Of a stretch of DNA of 64,000 nt, positions 45,034 through 56,894 are shown in pieces (within the stretch, counting starts at the first letter, position 1; the number at the start of each line of letters is the position of its first letter). The stretch is from positions 2,232,001 to 2,296,000 of the forward strand of contig JBCAQO010000001.1 of the NCBI GenBank assembly GCA_039111635.1, read 5' to 3'. The DNA comes from Heterobasidion occidentale. Lineage: Eukaryota; Basidiomycota; Agaricomycetes; Russulales; Bondarzewiaceae. The notes beneath the pieces were generated by a model. The model was not told the origin of the DNA, searched no databases, and was given only the letters and a program-made list of their open reading frames with translations. The position numbers and the translations under genes were made by a program.

Positions 45034-46134
45034 ATGTCCACAGTCGTTGTCCTTTTCACTCTTTTCTGCTTTCTCTGCGCTGGGATCCCTGTTTCGGCTC
45101 AGTATCTTGTCAATGGACAAGTCTTCACCGATGCGCTCGCCATTCTCGATGCACCCGCTCCAAAGAGGTATGCTCAAACTTTTCAATCACTGCGTCATGG
45201 CCCAGCACTAATGTCTTCCATTCAGTACATATCACGCCGGCAGCGGCATCCCAATTGCTATAGACGTCGGTGACTGTTGCTAGGCTTCTCGTCCGCCCAA
45301 AAACTGAAAGTGACTTGATGGTTTAGGTGTCAGGCAATGGCAAACTTCCCAATAATGCGGCTATACCAGGCTCCAACCTCGCCACGGGATTCGACTCTCT
45401 AGAGTTATACCTTGTCTCGGCGCCGCTAGGCGTAAACATCACTGTCTCGTCAGGGACTGCACTTCTAACACAGGAGAGCGGAAGTACGGTGAAGCATCTC
45501 AACTTCGCCCTCTCAAATTGTGTACCTGCTGGTCAATATAACGTATGTCTCCTCCAATGCAGTGCGTCTCCGGCTTACATTTATTCAATTACAGTTCACC
45601 ATCTACGAAGGTTCACACATCAATAAAGAGGCATTCTTTTCTATCACCTCCATTCCCATCTCCATTGAGAACAACCAAGTCAATGGAACATGCGGAAGCG
45701 GCGTCAATCCGCTCCAGAGCATACCTCAACCAGAATCTCCTCCTTCTACCAATCCCTTCTTAAACACCAGCAGTCTCACTCCCCTCGATACCTCTGCGAA
45801 CGGATCACCAACTGTAACACCATCATCCGCCCCGTACGGAATCATGACTCTGACAATCGGACCTTCAGGTGTTCTCCTCCCGCCTCCGTACAGTTCTTCC
45901 TGGGCACCTTACTCTCCTGGAGGTATCATAACTATGCCAGCATGGGCTACTCCGATTCCGACTCCAACAACAGCCACAGTGACACTTGTCTTAGTCTCAG
46001 AGCAGACAATAACAGAAACAAAAACCGCTACTTCCATCGGGTTCACTACGGGGTTCATTACTGTGTGCGTGCTCGATATCGTCATAGTCATCATGTTTGT
46101 TATCACTTACGTTATGAATGATGTGTCTAAATAG
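45034..46134 (+). CDS. Ser/Thr/Pro-rich cell-surface protein with C-terminal membrane helix
   Basis: Function unknown; sequence of this kind is common in mushrooms. The signal peptide is MSTVVVLFTLFCFLCAGIPVSA, with likely cleavage before QYLVNGQVFTDALAILDAPAP. The beta-rich domain over four exons contains TYHAGSGIPIAIDVSGNGKLPNNAAIPGS, FDSLELYLVSAPLGVNITVSSG, LLTQESGSTVKHLNF, NCVPAGQYN and FTIYEGSHI. A long Ser/Pro/Thr stalk follows. The end is a hydrophobic helix (about 25 residues, FITVCVLDIVIVIMFVITYVM) and a short NDVSK tail, so it is membrane-anchored rather than freely secreted. Confidence 0.75.
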
Positions 46135-46784
46135 TGTTGCGACTGCGGTCGTGTCTACATCAACCGCAGAGATGCGTGCGAGCGGTGACCAGTCCGGTTT
46201 CTTCCCCGTGAATGGTGCACCATCATTGTTTCCATCCAAGGCTGCCTTGCTATGGGTGCCGGTCTTGCTCTCGTTCTTTTTCTTGTCATAGTGTCGTGTA
46301 TGCGGAGAGTGCTGCGTTGATATGATACGCTCACAAATTTAACCACCGTGTGCTCAGAATCCATCACATCCATATGGTCACATGCGGAGGAGTTCGTTGT
46401 GGGAGTGCGACGTTATTTCGGAGATTCGGATGATGCCGTTCGCGGGGTGAGAATTCTGGGGACAAATGGGCTCGTGGAGAGTTGTGGATGAACCTTGGCG
46501 ACGGTCACAATTGAGTTTGAGTTATGGGTTCCTCACGTCTTTCGTGGCCTGCCGGTGGTAAGTAGGGCATTCTTGAGGCTCTCGCACAGGTCATATGAGC
46601 AACTTCAGGTCCGTTCGTTTCCAGCCCGAGGCCGTGCCAGTTCAGGGATTGAGGATCGTTGCGAAGCCTTCCCATTTGTCTCTTACCTCCCTCCTGGAGA
46701 GGTACCCCAGTTCGTTCCTCTTACATCGTCTGCCCCAAGTGGCATTCATTACCCGAGCGGCATTTCATTCATTCATACTTTTCA
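46135..46784. other. Intergenic, no gene seen
   Basis: 650 bp between two plus-strand genes. A frame upstream of 46785 extends the next protein in phase (from 46659) but does not resemble its neighbourhood; the ATG at 46785 is preferred. Confidence 0.45.
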
Positions 46785-49090
46785 ATGGCTGTGACGACCA
46801 TGACTACACGGCAACTTGACCACAAGTCTTTCGTTTCCCCAACCTCCACTCTCCTTCAAGACAACCTCTTGATGTCCTCCCCGACATCGCCCCCGATTTC
46901 AAGCACTTCATCGTGCTGCGAACCGAACACGGCCATCGTCCAGCTCATGACTACTCTCACAATATCGGATTATAGTCGCTTCTACGATGGCCCTATCGGC
47001 GAGTTTCTCCCAACCTATTCCCAGCTCGCCGACGGCTCTCTCGTCGCGCCCCCATTCCTGCAGGACCTCAAAGTCGCTTTTGCCAGCTTACTTCTGATGG
47101 GTGCCTACCTGCTGCTTTCGTTTCGAAATATCATTGTTTCTTTCCGTTTCATCCGCAGAATGAAGGTCAAGAACAAAGATCTTTTCTATATGCTATTTGC
47201 AAGCCAAATCTTTTCTCTCGTCATATGGATTCCCTTGGTTGTAGCCATGTTTGACAATGCCCTTGACTGTACAACGTAAGTACTCGGAGTCATAATTAAT
47301 GCCAAAGTGACCTACCTTTGCTTTAGAATTCTTCGGGTGACCCGTTTATTCTCTTCTGTATCCACGGATATCATGGTAAGTCTCATGCCTGATACGTCCG
47401 ACCTCCTCACCGACCTCCTACAGATCACCGGTATCTTTGGCGTCAAAGCCTATCGCTGCCTCGACAATGCACGTTTTGTACCAGTCCTCATGGCACTCCT
47501 TCAGATTGCCAACTCAACACTCACGGTCAATGACTTGGTCCAGCTCCATGGGATACGCGGGTTAAGTGGTGCGGGCCTCATCCACAACTATAATATGTTT
47601 TTCTGTAATCTTGATTATCTTTCTCGCAGGCCTTTGTTCTCGCTTGCATCCGTCAAACATGCTCCCGGTCGTTGTCATTCTCATTTTCGTGGAGTCCTTT
47701 TTCATCTGCTGCTGCTGTGAATGGCCCTTTTTTCCTTCCTCTGTCCATGGCAATGAACTCACGTTGTGTATCGTCAGTCATCTATGCCGTGTGGAAGTCG
47801 TCACGACTTCTAGCAGCTCAAGGACGTCTCTCCTACCGATTGTCACTGGATGCTGAAAGGGTGCCCTCTGCCGATCGCGAGAAACCCAACTGTTTTCCTT
47901 CCCAGACTCGTCTCGAACCTCAGGAACTGAGTGCCCAAGATCTCGAGGATGGTGGGATTATATCCCTCAACCTGTCAATACGATATCTGAAAATCTAGGA
48001 CCTGAACCCAACCCAAGCAGCACATATTTCTCAAAGATTTATACCCAACTCTCCTCTTTCTATCGAAAGCATGGTAGAGGAAAATTTCCCTCAAGAAAAC
48101 CTTCTATTCACACCGAGCAGCCTTTCCTCAACATCCCAATCTAGGGTCTTTGACACAAACCGCCTCACTGTCTGCCCACTCACAATCAGGAGGAGGTCGT
48201 GGCCGCATCATCTCTCCAATCTCCTTTAATTCCCCCCGTCTGATAGGCCTCAAGCCTCGTGCTCTTTTATTTCGTGAAGTTATGCGAGATGAGGTGAGCA
48301 TCGGTACGCGATACTTGACGAGTACTTGTTTAATCGGAACTCTGTTGTGACCAGCTATGCTACACCACTTTCGTGACTGCTGTCTGGGTTATCACCGCAA
48401 TCATTGGGGTTGTCGGCGAAAGTCGCCAGATGTTCTGGACAGCTACTGGCTGGCTTGGGGTCAATTGTAAGTATCACTAAAATAACCCATCATATCGCGG
48501 TGCTGAAGATACTGTTTGCATGTCAAACAGGGGCTATCGTTTCTCTGCTTGTGGTCCACAGTTTCAGCCGTGTTGTCCAACGTCATGAGCAGGAGGCTAT
48601 GTTCCAAAACCCAACTTTCTGGGATAACAAACTTCGTGCGGAGCGAGAAGGAGCGAAGACATCTAGACCCAATGGTAGTGACCGCAGACGAGCATGGTTA
48701 TCGGGTGGCCTAACATCGTCCCGTCGTCCCGTTCGTTCCCCCGAAGCTGAAACTGTTGCCCTCGATTTAGCAGATCATCATCGCAGTTATCAGAGCTTCG
48801 ATAGTACACAATCGTTTCTTCATCGCACAGATGACAGATCCTGGTCAAGAACTCGTTTGTCGTGGGACGCGCCTCGACTCTCAATGCTAAATCGAGATTC
48901 CACCCCGTCTATGATATCTCTACCCTCGACTTTGAACTCAGAAACAGGAGTACCCTCGGCGTGGCCGCGACCCGTTAGCCTCGCGGTCACACCAATTGGC
49001 ATCGAGCCATCCTCCAGCAGGCCTTCACCATTGGTAGAGACGGCGGAATCTTCCAGCTCTATGGCATATGAAGGCACAATGAGATTGTAG
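46785..49090 (+). CDS. Multi-pass membrane protein, fungal, function unknown
   Basis: Not recognised. The start MAVTTMTTRQLDHKSF has a Ser/Thr-rich N-terminus without a signal peptide. Hydrophobic segments follow: DLKVAFASLLLMGAYLLLSF, KDLFYMLFASQIFSLVIWIPLVVAMF, FVPVLMALLQIANSTL, an exon group near 47590-47760, then TTFVTAVWVITAIIGVVGES and WAIVSLLVVHSFSRVVQRHEQEAMF. About six or seven helices suggest a receptor-like or transporter-like topology. The C-terminal 180 residues are hydrophilic and Ser-rich, ending SSMAYEGTMRL at 49090. Exon boundaries between 47560 and 48300 are uncertain. Confidence 0.6.
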
Positions 49091-49301
49091 CCCACCGGGG
49101 ATGTCTGGTACTTCCCAGCTTTCTTGTCTCACACCGCCGAATTGTAGGGTAGGCATGTTACTCACCTTCATGGTAGAAGACAGTCGTTTGTATGATAATG
49201 ATACGAATATTTGCACCGAGTTCAGGAACTACCCGAGCAACAAGATACAACGGAGAAGAACACTGGGATTGCACCCCGTGAGATACAAGCCCTCATGTTG
49301 A

Positions 49302-51085
49302 TCATGATTCGCCGCCGATAGACTCTCTAGCCTTCTTTTCCTTCTTCAACCTTTTCCTCTCCCGCTTGGCTTCTTCATCTTCCTCGCCCTGTTCAGCCTT
49401 CTCCCTCAACTTTTTCTCCTTTTTCTCCTTCTTGCGCTGCTTCTTTTCCTCGTCGTCCTCATCCCCTATGTCCGTGACTGCCATTGAGACATCACCATTT
49501 TCTACCTCGGCAACTTCAGATTTGCGCTTCCGTTTTTTCTCCTCCTTTTTCTCTTCTTGGGGCTCTCAACAGCGGACAATTGCTCAACAGCTGCCACAGG
49601 GGCAACGGCACTCGCAGAAGTAGCTGCCGTTGATGGTCCGGCGGTTGGTCCCTGCACCAAACACTGAGACATGATCACTTGAATAAATAAGCGCCGACTT
49701 ACGTCTCTCGTATAGTCAACATAGTCGCGGCTCCATTCTGTTGGTGTGACACCTCGAGTTTCTCCCCATGCTTTCCAAGCTTTCCCTCTTTTACCATCTT
49801 TTTCTTCTCCATCGCCTTCGGGCCAAGGCCCCATCGCCTTGGGTATGTATCCCTCTCCATTATAACGCGCTTAATTTTTGCGACAACTCCATGGTCGCAA
49901 GTCGCCAATTCCACTGTCGACATCTGAGCGATGGCAAGGGCAATGGCCTCACCCTTTGTGGTCATGAGGACGACCTCTTCGTGCACCGATATGTCGGCCT
50001 CATATCGCAGGAGCCCGGGAATCATCAATTTGGCACCATAGCAGATAGCATTGACGGCGCTGTCTTTGACGACAATGCGCTTGTAGCCGATGAGAAGGCA
50101 CTCGAGAGGACGGATGACACGACGTAAATATGATTCTGGAAAGTTCAGTCAGAACGCAATTATTTCGAAGGATTCCGTCAAACTCACCGTCGCGCGTATT
50201 ATCATACATCCATTGAGCATCCAAAACATCGTGCATTGTCACCATATCATCATTCTCCGACAACGCTCCACTCCGTACTCTCCTCAGCTCCTGCATGTGT
50301 CCCCCAACACCCAACACCAATCCGAGGTGTACGCACAGAGTACGGATGTACGTGCCGGCCTCGCATGATACCCAGAACACAGAGAGATTACGCTTTTCGT
50401 CGAACTCGAGGAGTTTAGATTCATGGATTGTTCGAATTCGAAGTTGACGCTTGACAGCAGAAATAAGGGGAGGACGTTGGAAAAGTGCGCCTGTAAGCGT
50501 CTCCAATGCGCGAGGAAGGGCGGTGGGTTGGGAAGTGCCGAATGAAGTCGGAGCACGCACACGTACTCTTTACCTATCTCACAATTTGTGAGCCGTCAGT
50601 ATTGCGCATACTGCGGAAGCTGCGATCTCACCTGCGCCTTGCTGAGATTTCACTAACCGTGTCGCACGATCGATGCAGACGATTAGGCAACCAGTAACTT
50701 TTGGGTCCAGTGTACCACTGTGGCCAGTTTTTTCACATCGTAAGATTCGCCGCAGCCAGGCTACAACCTCGTGCGACGAAGGATTGGATGGCTTGTCCAA
50801 ATTGATGACACCGGACCTATCCAAAGCGTACATTAAGCGATACACTCACACATCCGGTTTCAAGGTATACGCACTTAATATAAGAAGCAATATCTCTCTT
50901 CAAAGGGCTATTGCCTGAAGGGATGGGCGTAAAATGACTTGAACGAACAAGCAACTTGTCGTAGTTTTTGAGGAGAAGAGGCCACTGTGAGGTGTCCAAT
51001 TTTGTTGGGTGTTCTCGGATTTGATAGAAAAGTCGCCTTCCACTTGGATGGAGGCGACTCTTCCGCTCGACGTTGCTTTAGACAT
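49302..51085 (-). CDS. CBF5: Dyskerin/Cbf5, H/ACA snoRNP pseudouridine synthase, with several frame breaks
   Basis: Catalytic subunit of H/ACA snoRNPs in the nucleolus. The start at 51085 gives [24 protein letters not shown]. TruB domain: [41 protein letters not shown], the catalytic Asp in [46 protein letters not shown], and [18 protein letters not shown] domain: [33 protein letters not shown]. The tail is Lys/Glu-rich. Between these intact blocks the frame slips at about 51000, 50525 and 49785, and perhaps at 49553; each slip is repaired by one added base. Without the last repair the protein ends at 49502. A 56-nt intron could alternatively explain the last slip. Confidence 0.85.
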
Positions 51086-51282
51086 TGTGCACGACGACGA
51101 TACTTGATTTCTCCAACGCCCAATCCCGAAACAACATGACCTCCGCGTGAGAGAAAGATTCTAAATCGGATCATCGGCGCTTGCCGGTAGGAACTGTACA
51201 GTTATCAAAACCATTCCGATTCGTGATCGACAAGCTTTTTACAAGCATTATCGACCAACCCCCTCAAGAAATCTCCTTCAAG
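51086..51282. promoter_or_regulatory. Compact bidirectional promoter of CBF5 and RPL22
   Basis: 197 bp separate the divergent starts of a ribosome biogenesis factor and a ribosomal protein, so shared control is plausible. No named motif can be assigned with confidence. Inferred from position. Confidence 0.55.
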
Positions 51283-51852
51283 ATGGTCAGTGCCTGGTAC
51301 TGCTTTGCTGAGTCCCCTTCTCAGTAGGCTAATCCCGGGCTTTCCTTCTTTCTACCGTGTACCGTAATATGTGCAGGCCAAAACCGCTGCCGCCAAAGTT
51401 CCTGCTGCGAAGCACAAGTTTGTCGTTGACTACTCTCGCCCTGCGAGCGATGGTCTCTTCGACGGTGCTGCGTTTGAGAAATTCTTGCACGATCGCATCA
51501 AGGTCGAGGGCAAGGCTGGTCAGCTTGGTGACAATGTCAAAATTCACCGCGATGGTACGTAGCCGATTACACATGTTAATCTCACAGGCATTCACATGAG
51601 ACGCTTTCAAGGGGACATCAAGATCACTGTGACCTCCAACATCCCTTTCTCCAAACGGTATCTTAAGTACCTCACCAAAAAGTTCCTCAAGAAGAACACT
51701 CTCCGTGACTACCTCCGTGTTGTCGCATCGTCTAAGGACAACTATCAGCTCCGGTTCTACAACATCGAGTACGTCAATATGTGTTTCTCGCTGTGTATTC
51801 TCCTGTTGACTCTGTGCGTTTCAGGGGACCAGAAGAGGAGGAAGACGAGTAG
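51283..51852 (+). CDS. RPL22: Cytosolic 60S ribosomal protein eL22
   Basis: Non-essential large-subunit ribosomal protein. The start ATG at 51283 is followed at once by an intron, so the first exon codes for M only, a pattern often seen in ribosomal protein genes. Exon 2 begins [56 protein letters not shown]. Exon 3 has [52 protein letters not shown]. The last exon adds GPEEEEDE and the stop at 51850-51852. Complete and normal in length, with the acidic tail typical of eL22. Confidence 0.95.
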
Positions 51853-52231
51853 AGTACTACTCTTTTTGTCCCATGTTATCCTTGTCCGTTGTTTACTGCT
51901 TCAGATACGACCGGGCTGGGTCGACGCTATGCAATATGACTCTCGTTTGGATGTTGTCCTTTTCGGTGTACAATTAACTGCTATCCGTTTAGGCTCACCG
52001 ACGTTATAATCCATCCGCATCGACCATGCAACGATCGTTTGATCATTGTAAGGTATCGGCAGTTGTAAAATGGACTTCGGTCAAGCCGTATAAGTATTGA
52101 ATATTAAAACGCGGATACCAAGCATCTAAATCAAGGAACGTTAATGATCGAATGATCAGCGCTTCAGCGATCAGCATACAATCAAGTCATTTGCGTCCAT
52201 AGGTATGTAAAGCAAATCCGGATGACAGCAA

Positions 52232-53778
52232 TTAGATCAGAATACCGAAAGCAAGACCCGACGCTAACAGGAGAAGAGAAACGCAGGCACTCAAGGAATC
52301 GGCACCGTTGCCGCTGTTTCCAGTTGAAGATGATGATGGAGCACTGGCCGACGAAGAACCAGTGCCACTAGAGCTGGTGCTGGTGCCATTGAGTTTTTCT
52401 GCGAGAGCTTGAAAGGCGGCGAAATTGCGCTGCGAACTCTCCACACTATTCACAGCGAAGACCATGCCAGCACCACAATGATCAGCCGGGTTTGTCTGGC
52501 GACACTGTGATCCAAATACAAATTAATAAAAAAAAGCTTGGACAATGAAGTTTCGACATACATAGACCCATATCGGTGCAGTGTCATTGACGGTGACGTT
52601 GAACGTTGGGAAACTGGACGCGTTAGCAGCAACAGCAAAGTCACTGCACGGAGCAAAGACGCATTGGAGATGAGTTTTGCAATAATAAAAGATGGTCGGT
52701 TGACGCACAAGGCAGAATCAAAGCCACCATCCATCTTCTTGCAAGGCGCATCGAACGTAGACTGCGTTGCAGTGTGATTTTTCTGATGGCTGTGAGAGAG
52801 GACCAGTGATGTTGTTAGCTGACGGTACGTCATTCCGATGCACGGGTCACCCACAATTCGAAGACAATGGTGTCCCGGGGAGAGGCAGAGACGAAGGGGG
52901 GATCGAATGTCAGGTTAGTACCACCGACAATGACCTTGTGAACGTTTCCTTGAAGGGATGCCGGCGTAGCGTCAGGAGAGCCAGGGTAAGATCCATATGT
53001 CGTAGTCCAAGAGGAACCTTCGACGGTGATAGTCTCAGTGACAGTTACGATTTCAGGAGGGGGTGGGACAGTTGCAGTGCCGTATGCCGCAGTGTAAGTC
53101 GTTGCAGGACTGGTTGACGCATATGCAGTCGAGCTGGCCGCCGTGGAGGCTGGAGATGCGCCTTGAGCTTTGGCGGCGTTCTGGAAGTTGACAAAAGAAT
53201 TCGCAGCGCCATCGACTCCGGGATTGGCGGCAAAGACCATTCCTAAACCGCAATGACTATTCGGAGTCCCCGCTCCTTGACGACAGTAGACCCAAATCGG
53301 GGTGGTCTATAACCAAAAAGAGCACGGGTGATTGATCGAATGCTGAATGACAGGTCGAAACAGAACATTCCATACACTGTTGACCGTTACGTTGTAAGTT
53401 GGCAGATCGGACGTCCCAACAGCAACGGGAAAGCTGAAACAGATCGTGAGAATACAAGCAAAAAAATAGGATAATAGAACAGACAAGTTCGAGTCGAATC
53501 CACCGTCCATTTTGCTGCACGGTTGCGCAAAGGTTGATTGCGTTACCGTATGATTCTTTGGGTTGAAGTGGAATACAATCTGATCGCCCTCCTTGGCATT
53601 CTGTTGAAAATATTCATCCCAGCAACACAAAATTTGCAGCGATGCCACTTACGACGGTCGTAGGGTTGAAGACCGTCTCGCCATTGGGGCCACCAACAGT
53701 AACGTCCCATACTTGCTGTGCGTGGACAGACGATAGAGCCACAAGGCCAGCAGAGAACAAGCTAAGAATAGATATCAT
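52232..53778 (-). CDS. Extracellular Ser-rich protein with two tandem cupredoxin domains, probably GPI-anchored
   Basis: Surface protein of a family common in basidiomycetes. The signal peptide is MISILSLFSAGLVALSSVHA. Domain 1: VWDVTVGGPNGETVFNP, EGDQIVFHFNPKNHTVTQSTFAQPC, then TPIWVYCRQ and HCGLGMVFAAN. A Ser/Thr/Pro linker (PPPPEIVTVTETITVEGSS) follows. Domain 2: HKVIVGGTNLTFDPPFVSASPRDTIVF, KNHTATQSTFDAPC, APIWVYCRQ and HCGAGMVFAVN. Each domain keeps the His, Cys, His and Met pattern expected of a type 1 copper site. The C-terminus is Ser/Gly-rich and ends in a hydrophobic stretch (SLLLLASGLAFGILI) that fits a GPI signal. Small introns lie inside both domains. Confidence 0.88.
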
Positions 53779-53853
53779 AGTCGTCTACGGTCTTGAGAGG
53801 CGTCGGAGGGTGGGGTGGGGTGGAATGGGGATGGTACATCAACTGCGCGCTCT

Positions 53854-53860
53854 CTTATAG
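53854..53860 (-). promoter_or_regulatory. TATA-like element of the cupredoxin gene
   Basis: On the minus strand CTATAAG lies about 76 bp before the ATG at 53778. Confidence 0.45.
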
Positions 53861-54976
53861 ACAAGGGTTCGCCGAAATGCGAGCTACAGATCAGTTAATT
53901 GACTCAAATGAGACGTCCGAGGTCCCCAGACAAGAACAGCATTGCTATTGGCGGACAGCCGACATCCTGATTCGATGAGAGACATTTGTGCCTGTGTGCA
54001 GGGAAGGCAGGTGGAACCTAATTAATCAAGAGCAAGACATCCATTCAATTGACTGGCATGCTCACATTCACAAGGCGCCCTTAAGTATAACTTGAGTCCG
54101 GTCTTGCGGGCACCATTGATATTGAGACCCAGTGGAGACCCCCAAATGAAATCGCGCTCTGAGAAAGCTCCGATGTACCGCGGAGTTTCGACCAGGCGTG
54201 GATGCACGTGAGTGGCTGTGAATGGCATCGCCTCGCAGTTCACGGCGCCTCACTTGACACCTGTGCAGGCCACACTTTTGTCTGTCATTGTCGGCCACCA
54301 GGGTTCCATGGCCACTATGCTCAGCACTACAGTATTTTCCTATGCCTTGATGGTGCCGGTAGTCTCGGTGGAAAGCTGAGCTATCAGCAAAGCGTTTCGC
54401 AATACTCGTACTCGGCATGGCCGCATAATCTCAAGTGATCGAGAACTGTTTTGGGATGGCGTCTATTGTTGTCGCTCCTCAAAACATGCTTGCATCCCCG
54501 CTATACGAAACCGAACTCGGGGCAGAGCAACCATCCGAGTCCACACAGTGATCTAGTCCTTTGACTTCATGCATCACGCCTGAAGCTTGAAGCTTGAAGC
54601 CCAACCAGGATCATGGCAGCACGTAGCGAGCTTCTCCGACATCTTTTCCAATAATTCGTTCTCGTTCGCTACAGCTGTTTTAGGACCCGCGATGATTCAA
54701 AGCGGATTTGAGACAAGATGCCCCTACAATCGCATCAAAAATCATGTATTCCGCATCAGCGGATCCGAGATCCTAGCAATTGACCCAATTGGAAACGTGA
54801 AACACAGGGTCAGTGGCTCGCTATCCTCATCAGTTATAAGCTCCCGTACAACTTCCTTTGTTCATCGTTTCGCCCTCTCTGTTCCCTCAAACCAGTAGCT
54901 CACTGTCTCTTCCCTCCACTTTGTACAATCCTTGCCTTCGCTCTTTGATATTCACCAACGACCTCCACTCATCATC
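53861..54976. promoter_or_regulatory. Divergent intergenic region of cupredoxin gene and MAP kinase
   Basis: 1.1 kb between divergent starts with no conserved frame. A short repeat of AAGCTTG units lies near 54580-54600. A CT-rich stretch precedes the kinase ATG. Confidence 0.45.
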
Positions 54977-56526
<1,550 letters not shown>

Positions 56527-56894
56527 TTTATCGGGGCCATTCCCTATTATTTATGTCATCTGTTTTCGTGTCCTCTGCTGTGCAATCCACATTCCCTCAC
56601 CCTATCCACCAATCTACACATGTCTCATACCAATTCCATCGACCTGGCAATATTAATGCTTATCACTTACAATGTTTTACTGAGCGGCCGGAAATTATAC
56701 TGTGGTAGGTCAATAGAAACATAAGAACATAGGAGAATCAAAACAAAATACAAGATAACAGCTACACAAAGAAGATGAACGCTACAAATGCATTAACTTA
56801 CTAGCAGTATCGATTATTCCCAAGGACAGCAGTGTAGCCAGAGAAGGTTTCACGTCGAGCAAGCACAAAACAAAAGGCCTTGAACCGTCCATGT

